From: Prevotellamassilia timonensis
GTDB lineage: Bacteria > Bacteroidota > Bacteroidia > Bacteroidales > Bacteroidaceae
Length of the DNA: 64,000 bases
Direction of reading: 5' to 3'
Assembly (NCBI RefSeq): GCF_900106785.1
Contig: NZ_LT629845.1
Location: 654,762 to 718,761 of the forward strand
In this document: positions 36,101 through 48,100 of the stretch, piece after piece
Position numbering within the stretch: position 1 is the first letter of the stretch
Layout: every line of letters begins with the position of its first letter
Translations under genes and position numbers: made by a program
The notes under the pieces: generated by a model
The model's database searches: none
What the model was told of the DNA's origin: nothing
Seen by the model: only the letters and a program-made list of their open reading frames with translations

Positions 36101-39100
36101 GGCGAGTACTATTCGGGTGACAAGGTGGAGTACAGTCCCGATGGCGGCAGAACATGGCATGATGCTGTTGTGGCGCAGCCTAATGATGAGGGAGGCTTCC
36201 GTATTGATACTGGTCTTGCTCCTGCCATGTGGGTTAATGCTCATTCGGACCAGTTGCGCCATAAGGCAGAAGCGCGCAAAGACGAGGACATCTTCCAGAA
36301 AGCGGAGCGCATTGCAAGTGAGAGTCGTGATAAACGAGCCAAGAGCAATGTTGAAAAGCTTAAGCCAATTGGTAAGGGTGCATTTGGTGACGTATATAAT
36401 CAGTTTCAAGGAAATGCGCAAGAGGCTTTTGCTTTCCTTAAAGAAAAAAGAAGTGGCGATGTACTTGGAGTTTTCCGCAGAGATGGTGTAGGTAACATTG
36501 ATGTAGTCTGGGGTGATAAAGGCGGTGGTTTATGCCACATTATAGACAAACATGTTGGAGAAGGAAAAAGTTTTCTTTCTGTTGATGAGGCTGCAAAGGT
36601 CATAGACAGCATCATCAAAACTGGTGATAAGGATTTTGAGAATGGTGACAAGATTGTATTCAAGAAAGGAAGCAAACTTGTAACTATACGCAAGAATGTC
36701 AGAGATAAGGGCAAAAAAATAGCCGACAAGAATTGGATTCTGACGGCTTATGATGAATTGTCAGCTGATGGAGACGTAAGTGCTATAGCTCCAAACAATC
36801 AAGGTCAAGCTGCACGGACCACTGACAATTCACATGGCAAAGGTATAGGAAATTCTCAAAATAAGCAAGAGGACCAAAAGGAAAAGACAACCAAGAAAGT
36901 TAAACCAGAGCAGCAGGTAGGCGATTTGTTTGCCGGGCTGTTCGATAAACCATCAAACAATGGATTACAAGGAAATGATGCTTCGATACGCACCGAAGCA
37001 GTGCCAGCCGACCATAGTGGACAACGGCAAGGATTACGAGGATGCCAAGGAAACTCTCGCAAAACAGTTGCACAAGAAGGTGGAAGACCTGACGGAGGAC
37101 GAGGAGGACAAAGCACTGGCGAAGATAGGGCTGTGTCCGCTGGACTTCATGGACTGACCGAGCCGAAGAACACACGCAACAACCATTCAGAGCGTGGCGC
37201 AGACCATGCGCCTACTTCGGTGAATGGCAGGATAGAGGCCAACATCAAGGCTATTGAGTTGGCGCATGAATTACTTGAGAGCGGTGAGACAGCCACTCCC
37301 GAGCAGATGAGTGTGCTTAGACAGTTCAGTGGTTGGGGAGGTCTTGGAGCCGCTTTCAGTGACGGAGGCTACGACTGGAAACAGCGTGAACGCAACAAGA
37401 AGATACGTGAGTTGCTTGGAGAAGAAGCCTATGAGCAGGCCGTTATGAGTGCCAATAGTGCCTACTACACTCCTGCATACGTTGTTGACACACTTTGGGA
37501 CATTGCAAATCAGCTTGGTTTCAAGGGTGGCAACATCTTGGAGGGTTCCGCAGGTATTGGCAATATCTTGGGACAGATGCCTGCAATGGTAAGCGGGCGC
37601 AGTGACATTCACGCCATTGAGATAGACGGCACATCTGGCGGCATACTCTCGTTGCTCTACCCCGATGCCAAGGTGGAGATACAAGGTTTTGAGCAGACAC
37701 GCATTCCTAATTGCAGCGTGGATTTGGCCATTACCAATGTGCCTTTTGTAACTGGATTGCGTGTGAATGACACCACTGGCGACAGCGACCTTTCTAAGAA
37801 GTTCCACAATATCCATGACTTCTGCATAGCCAAGAACGTGCGCAAACTGCGTGAGGGCGGCTTGGGTATCTTCATTTCTTCAAACGGCACACTCGATAAC
37901 AGCAAGGCTTTGCGCGACTGGGTTGTGAACGAGGGAGGTTCGGACTTCATCGGAGCATTTCGCATGAATAACAAGACCTTTGGCGGTACAACCGTCACGT
38001 CTGACATTATCGTTATCCGCAAGCGGGTGAATGGTCAGAAGTCTGCCCAAGCCATTGACGTGAGCAGCATCAGTGGTGAGCGTACAGCCGAATATGAAGA
38101 ACCAGGCGCACGCAAGGCCAAACAGCTCTCGATGGACTACAACAAGTATTTCATCGAGCACCCCGACCATATGGCCGGTGAAATGCGCTTTGCCTTTGAG
38201 GCAGGTGATACATTCAGACCTACCAGCAAGGGACTCTACCCGGTAAGCGGCAAAGACCAAGGCAAGATGCTGGCTGATTTCGTTAAATCGTTCACAGAGG
38301 AGACAGGCAGCAGCGTGGCAACCATGGAGAATGCTAAGCCATCTTATGTGAGCGATGTCTCTGCTGACGGCAAAAAGCTTGGCGAGATGTACTTGAAAGA
38401 CGGTAAGCTCGTCACCGCAGGATTTGGCGGTTACTATCCGCTTGAAGTGAACGACAAGAAGATAAAAGGACACACCAAGCAGGAGTGCTTCACTGCTTAT
38501 GCTGCCATCAAAGACGCATTGGCCGAAGTCATGCAGTACCAGACAGAGAATGAGGGTGATGAAGGACTGAAGCCATTGATTGCCAAACTCAACAAGGCCT
38601 ACGATGCCTTTGTCAGTACTTACGGTCATTTCAATAAGAACAACCAATTAGCATGGTTGCGCAATGACGTGGACTATCCTAATGTGTTCTCATTGGAGAC
38701 ATATAAGGAGCAAGGAGACGGCAAGGGTGGTGTTGTCAAGACCTACGATAAGGCCGATGTGATGAAAGGCCGAGTAGTGGAGAAGGAAAGCGAACCTCAC
38801 CCCGAAAATGTCAATGATGGCGTTGTGGTGAGCATGTTCAAGAACGGACGCATAGATGTTCCTTACATTGCAAGCCAGCTTGGAAAGAGTGAGGCAGAAG
38901 TGAAACGTGAAATCATTGACAGCGGACTTGGCTTTGAAGACCCTGCGACACGACAGATGGAAGTGTCATACCAGTATTTGAGCGGTAACGTGAGAGAGAA
39001 GCTGAAACAAGCTGAGGCCAACAATGAGAATGGTGAGTACAGCAAGAACATCAAGGCATTGCAGGAAGTTGTTCCTATGAATATTCCTGCACACTTGATA

Positions 39101-42100
39101 GATTTTACACTCGGTTCGTCATGGCTTGACCCAAAACTCTATGACGCGTATGTTAAGGAGCGTACCGACATAGACGTGCATTTCACAGCTGCTGGTGGTA
39201 CATGGTTCATGAAAGCCCCGACTTATGGTGTAAACGTTGAGAAGAACCGTGCAATGGGTATTGTGAGCGAAAAGCTTAAAAAGACCATTATGGGACACGA
39301 ACTCATTTCAGCTGCAATTCAGAATAAAAGTATAGTCGTGTCACGTACTGAAAAGCATTTTGACGGCACAACGGAAACCGTTACAGACCGTGAGGCTACG
39401 GCCGCATGTGCAGCCAAGATAGACGAGATACGTCAGGACTTCAAGGACTGGGTGCGCGGAAAGATGCAGAGTGACGCGGACTTGTCAGCACGCATGGAGC
39501 AAGCGTATAACGACCGCTTCAACAACTATGTTCCTATGAGCATACCTAATGACTTTGTACCTGAATACTTCGGCGGTGCGACACACAAGTTCAAGATGCG
39601 GTCACACCAAGGTAAAGCCATTGTACGAGGTACGATGCAGCCATTGCTGCTTGCCCATGAGGTTGGCACCGGGAAGACATTCACTCTTATCTCCACTGCT
39701 ATGGAGATGCGCAGACTCGGCACGGCACGCAAGCCTATGATTGTGGTGCAGAATGCCACAGTAGGACAATTTGCAGCCTCAGCCAAGGAACTCTATCCGA
39801 ATGCCAAGGTGCTTGTGCTGGACGATAACGACCGTGATGCAGAGGGTCGAAAGAATTTCTATGCCAAAATCAAGTATAATGATTGGGATATGGTAATTAT
39901 CCCTCAGAGCACGTTGGACAAAATTCCTGACAGCGACGAGCGTCAGATGCAGTTCAAACAGGACAAGATAGACGAGAAGATGCTTGTGCTTGAACAGATG
40001 CGTGAGGCAGACTCCAGCGGCAGAGATCCTATAACAAGGCGTGCAGAAAAGGAACTTGCCGACTTGCAAGCAGAAATGGCAGCATTGACAGAAGGTATTT
40101 CAAAGAAGCGCACAGCCAACGATGAAAAGAAGAAAGCCGTTGCCAAGCAGAACGCAGCTGTCAAGGCTGAGGAAATGCTCGACCGTCGCACGGATGATGT
40201 GGAGAACTTTGACGATATGGGCATTGACGCACTGCTCATTGACGAGGCGCACGAATACAAGCACCTCGGCTTTGCCACTGCCATGCAGCGCGGAGTGAAA
40301 GGCGTTGACCCATCGTACAGCAAGAAGTCGCAAGGCGTGTATCTAAAGACACAAGCCGTGCTGGAGAAGAACAACGGACGTAACGTCATCTTTGCCACTG
40401 GTACGCCTATCAGCAACACTGCCGCAGAGATATGGACTTTCATGCGCTACCTCATGCCAAAGGACACCATGAAGGAGTACGGCATCTACTACTTTGACGA
40501 CTTCGTGCGCAATTTCGGCAACATACAGCAGATGCCCGAATTTGGCACAAGCGGCAAGTTCAAGGAAGTGAACCGCTTTGCAGGATATGTGAACCTGCCC
40601 GAATTGGTGCGTATCTGGTCGGGAGTGGCCGACACCGTGCTGACCAAAGACCAAACCGAGCTGGTGAAGAAAATACCCGAAATGGAGGGCGGCAAGGCAC
40701 AGGACATCTATCTACCACAGACACGCGCCCTGCGCAGCGTGATGAAGTATGTGCGTGATGAACTCAAACGCTTTGACGAAATGAGCGGCAAGGAGAAGAA
40801 AGAGAACAGCAGCATTCCGCTCACCATGTATGGCATAGCACAGGGAGCCGCTGTCGATGCCCGACTTGTTGAGATGGACGCAGAGGATGATCCAAAGAGC
40901 AAGACCAACGAGGCCGTGCGCCAAACCCTGCGCTCGTTGAAAGAGACGGACGACTACAAGGGAACGGTGGCCATCTTTGCCGACCACTACCAAAACAAGC
41001 GCAGCGGTTTCAACCTGTATGAGGACATCAAGCAGAAACTCATAGCGCAAGGCGTACCCGAAAGCGAGGTGGTCGTGATGAAGCCTGGCATGACCATCAA
41101 GAAGAAACTCGACATCTTCGACAAGGTGAACCGTGGCGAGGTGCGTGTGGTACTCGGCAGTACAGCCACCCTTGGTACAGGCGTGAACATACAGGAGCGT
41201 CTGCACACCCTTATTCACCTCGATGCGCCCAACCGACCGATGGACTACACACAGCGCAATGGCCGTATCTTGCGACAGGGCAACCTGCACAAGCAATGGG
41301 GCAAGCCAGTACGTGTGCTCCGTTTCGGTGTGGAGGACAGCCTTGATGTAACAGCCTATCAGCGACTGAAAACCAAGGGAGCGATTGCCGACAGCGTGAT
41401 GGAGGGCGACCGACTGATGCAGGACAGCATGAACAACCGTGTGCTTGAAGAGGAAGAAGATGTGTTCGGTGATACCGTGGCGCAGCTTTCGGGTAGCGAG
41501 TATGCCCTGCTGAAAAACAATGCGGAGAAGAATGTGCGAAAGTACGAGAGCCGCAGAAAGCAGTGGGAGGCCGACCAAACCTATATCCACAATGCCAAGC
41601 CCAAGCTGGAGGGACAAATAAAGGCCGCAGAGCTGCGAGCAGAGGAAGCCAACGCCCACCTGCTTGCCGTGCAAAAGGCATTCCCCGATGGCAAGTTTAC
41701 GGAGATAACCGTAGGCAAACAGAAGTTCGGTTCTGTTGATGCCATGTCCGACTTCATCAAGGAACACAACAAGAAAATCCTCGATGCAGTAAAGGCTATG
41801 AAAGAACACTCAGGCAATGCGGCACAGACCAACACCCTCACCTTGTCGTTGGGTGGCTATGACTTCGTTGTAAAGACCGAGATGTCGCGTGAGACGCAGA
41901 ACATTGGCGGTTCGCTCTTTGCAGAGATACACCGCAAAATGACCTACTCATGCCCCGAACTCGGGCTGACCGACATACCTGTCAAGCAGTCGCTCTTGCG
42001 CAATGCCGTTGAGGACATCACCGAGAACGTCATTACAGGCAAGGACTTCGCGGAGCGGTTCGACATAGCCACGCGCATGGTGAAACACGGCAAGTCAGAG

Positions 42101-45100
42101 TTGGAGCAACTGAAACAGCGTGAGAGCAAACCGTTTGAGTTCGGCAAGGAACTCGAAGAGGCCAAGCGTCAGTTTGAGGAATACTCCGAGGCCATGAAAG
42201 TGGAAATGGCAGAAAAGGAAAAGAAGTATGCCGAGATGGACGCAAGCGTGGAGGCCGCTACCGATGTTGTCGCAGACGATGAGGACGAGACGAGCGAGGA
42301 CAAGACCAAGTTCCGTTTGCTCGAGGACGATGACCCAAAGGCGATAGAGCTGGAGTCGTTGCCCGACAGCGAGCTTGTGCCAGTATATCGCAACGTGCAA
42401 GCCTTTGAGGACGATGCACTCGGTTCGCCTATGGCGTTTACCGATGCGGAGACAGGCGAGCGCAGAACCTTGCAGGGGCAGAAGTGGAACTATTCCAACC
42501 CACCGCAGATTGAACTCACACCAGAGCAGCAGCGGCAGTTGGACGAACTCAACAAGAACGGCTACATCGTGGTGGACGGCAAGAAAACCACGGAGTTGCA
42601 GATAAATGACGGATTGAAGTTCGTAAAGCCAAAGACCAAGGACGCACAGCTGCAATACTTCTTGAAGAAGAACCCCGAGGACAAAGGCTTGTGGGCGGCA
42701 TACGACCCATACGACCATGCCATCGAGACACCGCTGAACACCCAGTTTGGCGAGGCGTACAAGCGTCCGAACCTTGTAGTGGTGCGCAGTCTCATTCCGA
42801 AATCGGAGATTGATGAGCCATTCCATGCCGACTATGCCCTGCTGCCCACTGGAGCGCATCAGTGGAACAACGGCCGCACACTCTACCTCTCACGCTGGAG
42901 CAAGATAGACAAGGTGCTCACGCGCGAGGAGGAAGCCAAACTCATTGACGAATATTGGAAGAAACACCCCGGCAAGCGTGAGGCATTGAAGAGCCACCGC
43001 GACTACAACCGCTTTGTGCCGCAGGTGCGCAGAGAGTTGGAGAAGATGGGCTACCGCTTTGAGTTGGACGGTAAAGAACTCACTCCCGAAGAAAGCCTTG
43101 CACTTGACAGGCAGAATATGGAGAACCGTGATGTTATCCCCGGACGCGAGGGACACGCACCATTCATGACCAACGAGGACATTGCACGCATCAATGCCAA
43201 GATGTCTGGCAAGTGGGTGGGCGAACCCAAGGAGGCGATGAACAATGCGATGGCCGAGCGTGTGAACGAGTTGGCAGAGCGGCTCCATACACCTGTGCGC
43301 ATTATCCGCACGGACGAGGAGGTGGCCGCATTGCCGAGTACACGCCAGCGCAGAATGAAAGGCAGCTTTAATCCTTTGACTGGTGAAGTTACCATCGTTG
43401 TGCCTAACAATGCCAACATGGCAGATGTGGAGAACACGTTTATCCATGAGGTTGTGGGGCATGACGGACTGCGTGTGCTGTTCCCCGAAGAGGAGAAACT
43501 GAACAATGCTCTTGATGAACTCTACAACGTGTCGAAAGACGAGATACGGAATACCATTGACCGTATGGCGCAGAAGATGTATGATGCCGAGGTGGACAGA
43601 CTCCGCGAGAAGAAACGCAAGGAGCATGAGGCCAAGGGCGAGGACAGCAACGCCACCTACTATGCGGACATGGCAGAGGCACATGCCGAGGCAAGCAAGA
43701 AGCGCGAGCAGTTCAAGCGTGATGCCACGGAGGAGTACGGAGCCGACCTTGCAGGACGCATCGGTGAGAAAGGCTTTGAGAAGATGAGTGCCGAGGAACT
43801 TACGTTCTGGGGCAAGTTGAAGTCCATGCTCCAAAAAGCCCTTCAAAAGTTGCTTGACGGATTGAAAATCCCTGGCAAGAAGAAATGGGGTGATAAGGAA
43901 TGGGCGTTTGTCCTGCACGAAGCATACAAGCGCAAGAAGAACGGAGGCAAGCCCGATGTGTTTGACGCAGCCGATACCGAGGTAATGCGGAGAAAGACAG
44001 GGTTTGGTGAGACGAAGTTCAGTGATGGACATAAAAAAAGTGCCCAACTCAATGAGGCAGCACTTAAGCACTTAGAGCCTACTGATGTTGAACACGCTGC
44101 AAAGGTACAGCAAAAACGTGAGAAAGCCAAAGAAGCACTTGCAAATGTTGCAAAAACATACAAGAATACAACTGACAGCAAGGGCTTTATATCAGATTTA
44201 AGCAATAGTCTTGGTCTGACAAGAGGCAGCACTGGAAGTGGGTATGGCTCATTTGAAACGCCCAATGGCAAGGTGTTTACTATCAGAGTGAGCAACCATA
44301 ACATCAACGCAGCAAATGTCGGTGATGAGCCTGTCGAAAGCATTGTTATCAAGACTAAACGAAGTCCTAACAGATTTCATGCAGAAGATGGGAAGTTTGC
44401 AAACGAGTATGTTTACTTCAAAGAGGATATTCGCAAAGCACCTGCGGGAACATTGAGTGCCATTGCAGAAAGTATTTCTGATTTGCTTGATACTGGCGAG
44501 TATCACGACAAGACAGGACTTGCAAAGGACAACCATAGTCCAGAGACCGACCCCGATGGGGGCATGAAGTTCCGCGATGGCGACATGGGACTTGACGAGA
44601 CCATTACGCAGATGAAGATTGCAGCGAGCCAAGCCAATGCCGACAACTGGCAAGCCAAGCAAGAGGCGATGAAAGCCATTGGCGGCAACTTGAACAAACT
44701 GCGTCAGGCGATGGCACGTCAGAGAGAGTATGACCTTTCGACCGTGAAGAGCATCTCCGACCTTGCCAAGGTGCTGCTTGACAACGGACTGCTCGATGAT
44801 TTGAGCAAGTACGAGACCAAGCGCATACTCTCGGCAGTGAACAACGCCCACGGCAAGCAGGACACCAGCAACCAAGTGGCCAAGGTTATGGACATTATGG
44901 TAGATAACCAGTTGCGCATGGGTGCAAATATGCTCGGCAGACTGCTCTCCACCCGTGGTAGCCGTGTAGATGCACGAGGCATCGAGGTGCAAGGGCAGAT
45001 TGACCCAGACGGACAGACCATTGCACAGGTGGTAAGGAAAGCCACTTCCCTGCCAAAGGCCGACATCGAGGAGCGCATTGCCGAGGCATTGAACCGCATG

Positions 45101-48100
45101 GGCAGCGATGACCAAGCCGTGGCCGATGAAGCTGCTTTGGAGTACAGCGGTCTGTTGCTTGCCCACCAGTTTGCCGAGGACATCACCGACAGCAAAGCCG
45201 AAGAAAAGGCATTGCGCGACAGCATCAAGCAAGCCAAGGAAGATTTGGACGCTGGCATGATGGAGAAAGATGCCTACAACGAATATGTGGCAGCGACCAA
45301 TGATGCCATTCGTCAGAATAAGATAGAGCGAGCCGAAGCCTACCGTTCCATTGTGGAGCAAGTAGGCAGCGTGTTGGGCGGCAGTGTAGAGCGAGCCAAG
45401 CAATGGCGCGAGGCAGAGAAACAGCGTGTGGAGGCAATCCACCACAATGCAAACTCCGACATGGTAGGCCGTCCGACAGACGAACACCACAAGGAGGACA
45501 AGGTGCAGAAGATAGCCAACAACAGCGCAGTACGTTTCCTGCTTGCACCATTAGGCACGTTTGATCAGATGCTGCGAATGTTCGGCAAGAAGAGCGTGAA
45601 CGGTGAGGGCTACCTTTGGAACCGCTATATGCGCGGTTGGGTTGATGCCACCGAGAGAGAGTACAAAGGCTATCAGAACGCCTTGAAAACCCTTGACGAG
45701 AAAGTGAGCGAAGTGTTCGGCAAGAACATGAAATGGGGCGACCTCTTTGCCATGGAGCGCAAGATGCCCAAGGCAACCATTACATTCTGGGACGGAGGCG
45801 AGCGGAAAGACCACGAACTCACCCAAGGCAACCTGCTCTACATCTATATGGTTGACAAGATGGCAGACGGACGCATGAAGTTACGCAGAATGGGTATCAC
45901 CGAAGAAGATGTCGAGAACATCAAGGATTTCGTTGACCCACGTTTCCTGCAACTTGCCGACTGGATGCAGGAGGAGTTCCTCGTAGGAAAGCGCAACGAG
46001 TACAATGATGTACACAAGCGCATGTTCGGTGCGTCAATGGCCGCGATAGAGAACTACTTCCCATTGAAGATACTCGCCAATGCAAGAATAGAAGATGTGG
46101 ACGTAGCCGACGACACCACCGACACCGCCCTGCCAGCCACCTCGACAGGCAGCATCATCAAGCGCAGACGCAACAATCTCGCCCTTGACGTGATGGGTGC
46201 GGACGCATTCAGCGTGATACTTGACCACATTCAGCAGATGGAGCGTTGGGCAGCGTTTGCAGAGTTCAACAGAGACTTGAACACCCTGCTCTCGTACAAG
46301 CACTTCCGCAACCAAGTGATGAACATGTCGAGCGTGTACGGAGGCGGCAAGACCCTGTGGAACAACTTCCGCAACGTGTGCAGCATGGCCGCAGGAGCAT
46401 ACCGCCCACCGATTGCACAGCTTGACAAGGCCGCAGTGAACATCGCCAAGGGCATAACGGCAGCAAAGGTAAGTTTCAGAGTGTTCACCGCACTGAAGCA
46501 GTTCCTCTCCATGCCAGCCTACCTTTCGGACAGCAACCCTGTATATCTTGCCGCCAACATCGCCAATCCGATAGGCGCATGGAAATGGTCGATGGAGAAC
46601 CTGCCAATCTTTGAAAAGCGTTGGAAGAGCCGCATGGCAGGAGACCCACGACTGATGAAGAGCGAGATGGACTGGAAGATGTGGCGCAGCCATGTGGTGG
46701 AAATCGCCTCACGCATCGGTATGTCGCCCAATGCCTTTGTCGATGCGCTGACCGTGGCCATCGGTTCACACGCCATGTACCAGACGAAGAAACAAAAATA
46801 TCTTCGCTATGGCTATGACGAGGAAGTGGCAGAGAAACGCGCCAAGCAAGACGCGACAATTCTGTTCAACCAGACACAGCAGTCGAGCGAGAGCGCATTT
46901 CTCTCCACCATGCAAGTGGACCGTTCATGGCTGAGCGTGCTGTTCACCATCTTCCGCAACTCGTCCATGTCATATACAAGGCAGTTGTATGATGCTATCC
47001 GCAACATCAAGCACCGCTTTGAGCCGGGCTACCAATCCATGAGTGAGGAGTACATGGCCAAACAGATGCGCAGGGACGGCATAGACCCCGACAAGGCAGA
47101 CAGCAACGCCAAGAGCGAGTACCGCAGAAGTCTGTTGCGCGACATCGCAAGAATAGGCGTGTTCGGCTACATTCTGCAATTCGCATGGAACTTTGGCGCA
47201 TACCTGCCATACCTTATTGCAGGAGACGACAAGGATGAGAAGAGCAAGATGTGGGACGATGTAATCAACCACACCATGTTCGGCAGCATTGAGGGACTGA
47301 CAGGCGGAGACGTGATGAGTTCGGCAGGACAGATGGCACTCAACGGAGAAGCCGCCAACTGGAGTTACCTCGTAAAGGATATGCCGTTGGCAAGCGACCT
47401 TGCGGCCATACTTCAGAAGATGCCGAAAGACAAGGTAGCCGCCATGAACGATGTGGTGAACCTGCTTGTGCAGTCGGGCGTTGGAGTCAATCCGCAATCG
47501 CTGACCGATGCAGTGGTAGCCATCATGGACTATTGCGGAGACGATGCCGAGACCTCACGCGAATGTGCGCTGCTCATTGCACGCATCATCAACTGCCCAC
47601 AGAGCCAAACCGACAAAATCTATTTTGACGAGTTGGGCGCAACGGCAGCAGAGGCAAGCAATATGACACCAGCCGAGATAGCCGAGCGATATGCCGAGTA
47701 CAAGATACACAGAGGCGCACCGCTCACAGGCTGGGCATATTCAGAGGAGGCACGGGACAGTGTGAAAACCGCACAGCAGAACCGCGTGCTGACCAAAGCC
47801 AAGGAGAAGATGAGCAATCGAATGGAGACCGAGGCCACCAAGCAGTTGCTCTCCACCTATGACGAGGTTAGCAAGCTGCAGACCGAGTTGTCGAAATTGA
47901 AAAAGACCGACAGAGCCGCCTACCGCGAGGGCATGAAACAACTCCGTCAGAAGTACAATATGCGAGAGCACGGACGCATGAAACGGTACAAGCACGACAT
48001 GAAACAGCTCACGGAGAAGTATCTGCGCAGCAAGAACGCAGAAGAGCGCGACAGCCTTGTGAGGGTAATGACCACCACACGCGACAAGTTGCTTGACGAC

